A stretch of 64,000 bases of DNA from Bryobacterales bacterium (GTDB lineage: Bacteria; Acidobacteriota; Terriglobia; Bryobacterales; Bryobacteraceae): assembly GCA_020851655.1 (NCBI GenBank), contig JADZCI010000112.1:1-64000 (forward strand), written 5' to 3'. The translations under genes and the position numbers were made by a program. The notes under the pieces are model-generated. The model saw nothing but the letters and a program-made list of their open reading frames with translations. It was not told the origin of the DNA and did no database searches. Positions 63,017 to 64,000 of this stretch are shown here, piece after piece; position 1 is the stretch's first letter, and the number at the start of each line of letters is the position of its first letter.

Positions 63017-63493
63017 ATGAAGAAAGCATTGTCGAGAGGTTTCGTGGTGGCGGCCGGGTTGTTTGCGGCAACGCAGCATGCAAATCCCGACGTCAGCAAA
63101 AAGGAATACGCAGCCACTTCGGACCCCAGAACCAACAAGATTCGCAAATTCTTCGCCCGTGGCAACTGCCCGGCGAGCCAGTATGCGACCGATTTCGTTT
63201 TAGCCGCCGATCAACACAAATTGGATTGGCGTCTGCTCCCCAGCCTGTCGTTCCTGGAAACAACGGGTGGCAAGACTCAACGCAACAACAATATGTTCGG
63301 GTGGTCCAACGGCAACGCCCGCTTTCCGAGCGTGCGCGCAGGGATTTACGTCGTAGCGTCCCGGCTCAGCCGGGCGCGGCATTACCGCGGCAAGAGCATA
63401 GACGAGAAGATGAAGATCTACAGCACCAACGAGACATACGGGCGGCACGTGCGCGCCACGATGCGTGCCTTAAACGCCGTCCCGGCGTACTAA
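63017..63493 (+). CDS. Secreted glucosaminidase-like (lysozyme-fold) protein
   Basis: A 158-residue protein has a signal peptide (MKKALSRGFVVAAGLFAATQ) and a domain with LDWRLLPSLSFLETTGGK, where the Glu matches the catalytic acid of the glucosaminidase/lysozyme-like fold. NNMFGWSNGNARFPSVRAGI, VASRLSRARHYRG and MKIYSTNETYGRHVRAT follow. Such proteins cut peptidoglycan in the periplasm. AGGAG lies 12 bases before the ATG. The domain is short for the family but has its full core. Confidence 0.82.
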   Translation: MKKALSRGFVVAAGLFAATQHANPDVSKKEYAATSDPRTNKIRKFFARGNCPASQYATDFVLAADQHKLDWRLLPSLSFLETTGGKTQRNNNMFGWSNGNARFPSVRAGIYVVASRLSRARHYRGKSIDEKMKIYSTNETYGRHVRATMRALNAVPAY

Positions 63494-63522
63494 CCTTTGA
63501 TTACGTTGGGCTTGAACGAGTC

Positions 63523-63669
63523 TCAGCCCAAAACCCGGACTCCCATATAGAGTCCGCCGAAGACAGCAAGCGACACAAGGGCCACCAGCACCCACTTCAT
63601 ATACTTCTCTTTGGGTGTGGTGGTCTCTTCCTCGTCATGCTTCATTTGTTCGTCGAGGCTCTCAAACAT
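63523..63669 (-). CDS. 48-residue single-pass membrane protein
   Basis: A short frame from the ATG at 63669 encodes a charged N-terminus (MFESLDEQMKHDEEETTTPK), then KEKYMKW and one membrane helix (VLVALVSLAVFGGLYMGV). GGAGGTTA precedes the start with good spacing (AGGAGG in the minus strand). It converges on the glucosaminidase gene with 29 bases between stops. Function unknown. Confidence 0.6.
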   Translation of the reverse strand: MFESLDEQMKHDEEETTTPKEKYMKWVLVALVSLAVFGGLYMGVRVLG

Positions 63670-63850
63670 GGACTAACCTCCTAGGGTTGGGTCAAATCAA
63701 GCCGAGACTGCGCTTCTGGTCACTGCAAGTGTACGTCGGCTGAAATTGGAATTCAAGGGTCTTGTTGGCGCGCTTGCAAGGTTTCGAAAGGTTTCGAAAA
63801 ATGCGTTCTTTCCCTTGGAGAAAGATCACGGTATCCTGGGAGCAAGACCG
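63670..63850. repeat. Intergenic stretch with tandem AGGTTTCGAA repeat
   Basis: No gene was seen between the 48-residue gene and the tRNA. AGGTTTCGAA occurs twice in tandem at 63779-63798, each copy containing the palindrome TTCGAA, about 50 bases before the tRNA. It may be chance or part of the tRNA promoter region. Confidence 0.4.
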
Positions 63851-63926
63851 GCCGGCGTAGCTCAGTTGGTAGAGCATCTGATTTGTAATCAGAGGGTCGT
63901 GGGTTCAAATCCCTCCGCCGGCTCCA
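63851..63926 (+). tRNA. tRNA-Thr (anticodon TGT)
   Basis: The cloverleaf folds by eye: acceptor GCCGGCG (63851-63857) pairs with CGCCGGC (63916-63922), the D-arm contains AGCTCAGTTGGTAGAGC, the anticodon loop is TTTGTAA between TCTGA and TCAGA, and the T-loop is GGTTCAAATCC. The CCA end is encoded (63924-63926). It reads ACA and, by wobble, other Thr codons. Confidence 0.97.
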
Positions 63927-63964
63927 TTCATTCGGTCGGGGAAGCGCGGGCGTACACTGGGGGC

Positions 63965-64000
63965 ATGGGTTTTCTGGGTCCGAAATCTGCCAGTCTGCTC
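63965..64000 (+). CDS. Possible start of a gene cut by the window end
   Basis: An ATG at 63965 opens MGFLGPKSASLL and runs off the window 38 bases after the tRNA. GGGG lies a few bases upstream. Twelve codons are too few to assign anything. Confidence 0.25.
   Translation, partial: MGFLGPKSASLL

Overview
The window is GC-rich DNA from a chromosome that looks like Acidobacteriota, most likely the Bryobacterales / Solibacter group. The basis is gene content: a VWFA-related protein of the acidobacterial type, very long Oar-like TonB-dependent receptors with carboxypeptidase-regulatory domains, a cytochrome/DUF1549/DUF1553 protein paired with a DUF1501 protein, a DUF1080 protein, and many secreted proteins with short Ala/Leu-rich signals. 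No insertion sequence, CRISPR array, rRNA or phage gene was seen. One tRNA gene (Thr, TGT) lies near the right end.

Layout. 1-9910: tail of a probable GH38 alpha-mannosidase; an alkA / DUF1080 / OPT transporter / histone-deacetylase-like run; a VWFA protein; a VOC protein coupled to a small secreted protein; rfbD; a LysR / 69-residue / PilZ run; and a LolA-like protein. 9948-19408: a carbohydrate-uptake-like cluster with a decayed propeller gene, a large TonB-dependent receptor, a divergent ROK regulator, an M19-like protein that has lost metal ligands, and a GH20/GH67-like glycosidase. The receptor promoter carries a palindrome at its expected start point. 19420-26355: a housekeeping run read leftwards (acyP, apt, ispE, prs, rplY, pth, rpsF, rpsR, rplI, HEAT-repeat protein). 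26373-35782: amylase, a pilin-like remnant, an intact M19 dipeptidase, the DUF1553/DUF1501 pair, DUF937, a TIM-barrel isomerase and a YbaY-like protein. 35826-46363: acyl-CoA ligase, a second TonB-dependent receptor, lactonase, OmpA-family porin, an Asp-box propeller protein and an alpha/beta-hydrolase-like protein.

The most unusual part is 46329-57373, read leftwards. Two giant proteins (1785 and 1413 residues) are homologous along about 1100 residues and then end in unrelated enzymatic domains: an alpha/beta hydrolase followed by a beta-sandwich in one, a papain-like cysteine peptidase in the other. A 94-residue IPT/Ig-like protein sits between them, and a phosphodiesterase without a signal peptide follows. 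I do not recognise the shared scaffold. A fixed body with exchangeable enzymatic tails is the layout of modular effector or toxin systems, but that role is inference.

57509-62641 holds a membrane protein, recJ, an acidic hypothetical protein and a two-gene bacterial microcompartment island: an aldehyde dehydrogenase with two encapsulation-like helices plus an extra C-terminal module, and a BMC-H shell protein with an altered pore loop. The window closes with a secreted glucosaminidase-like protein, a 48-residue membrane protein and tRNA-Thr. All function calls rest on reading motifs by eye; no database search was run.
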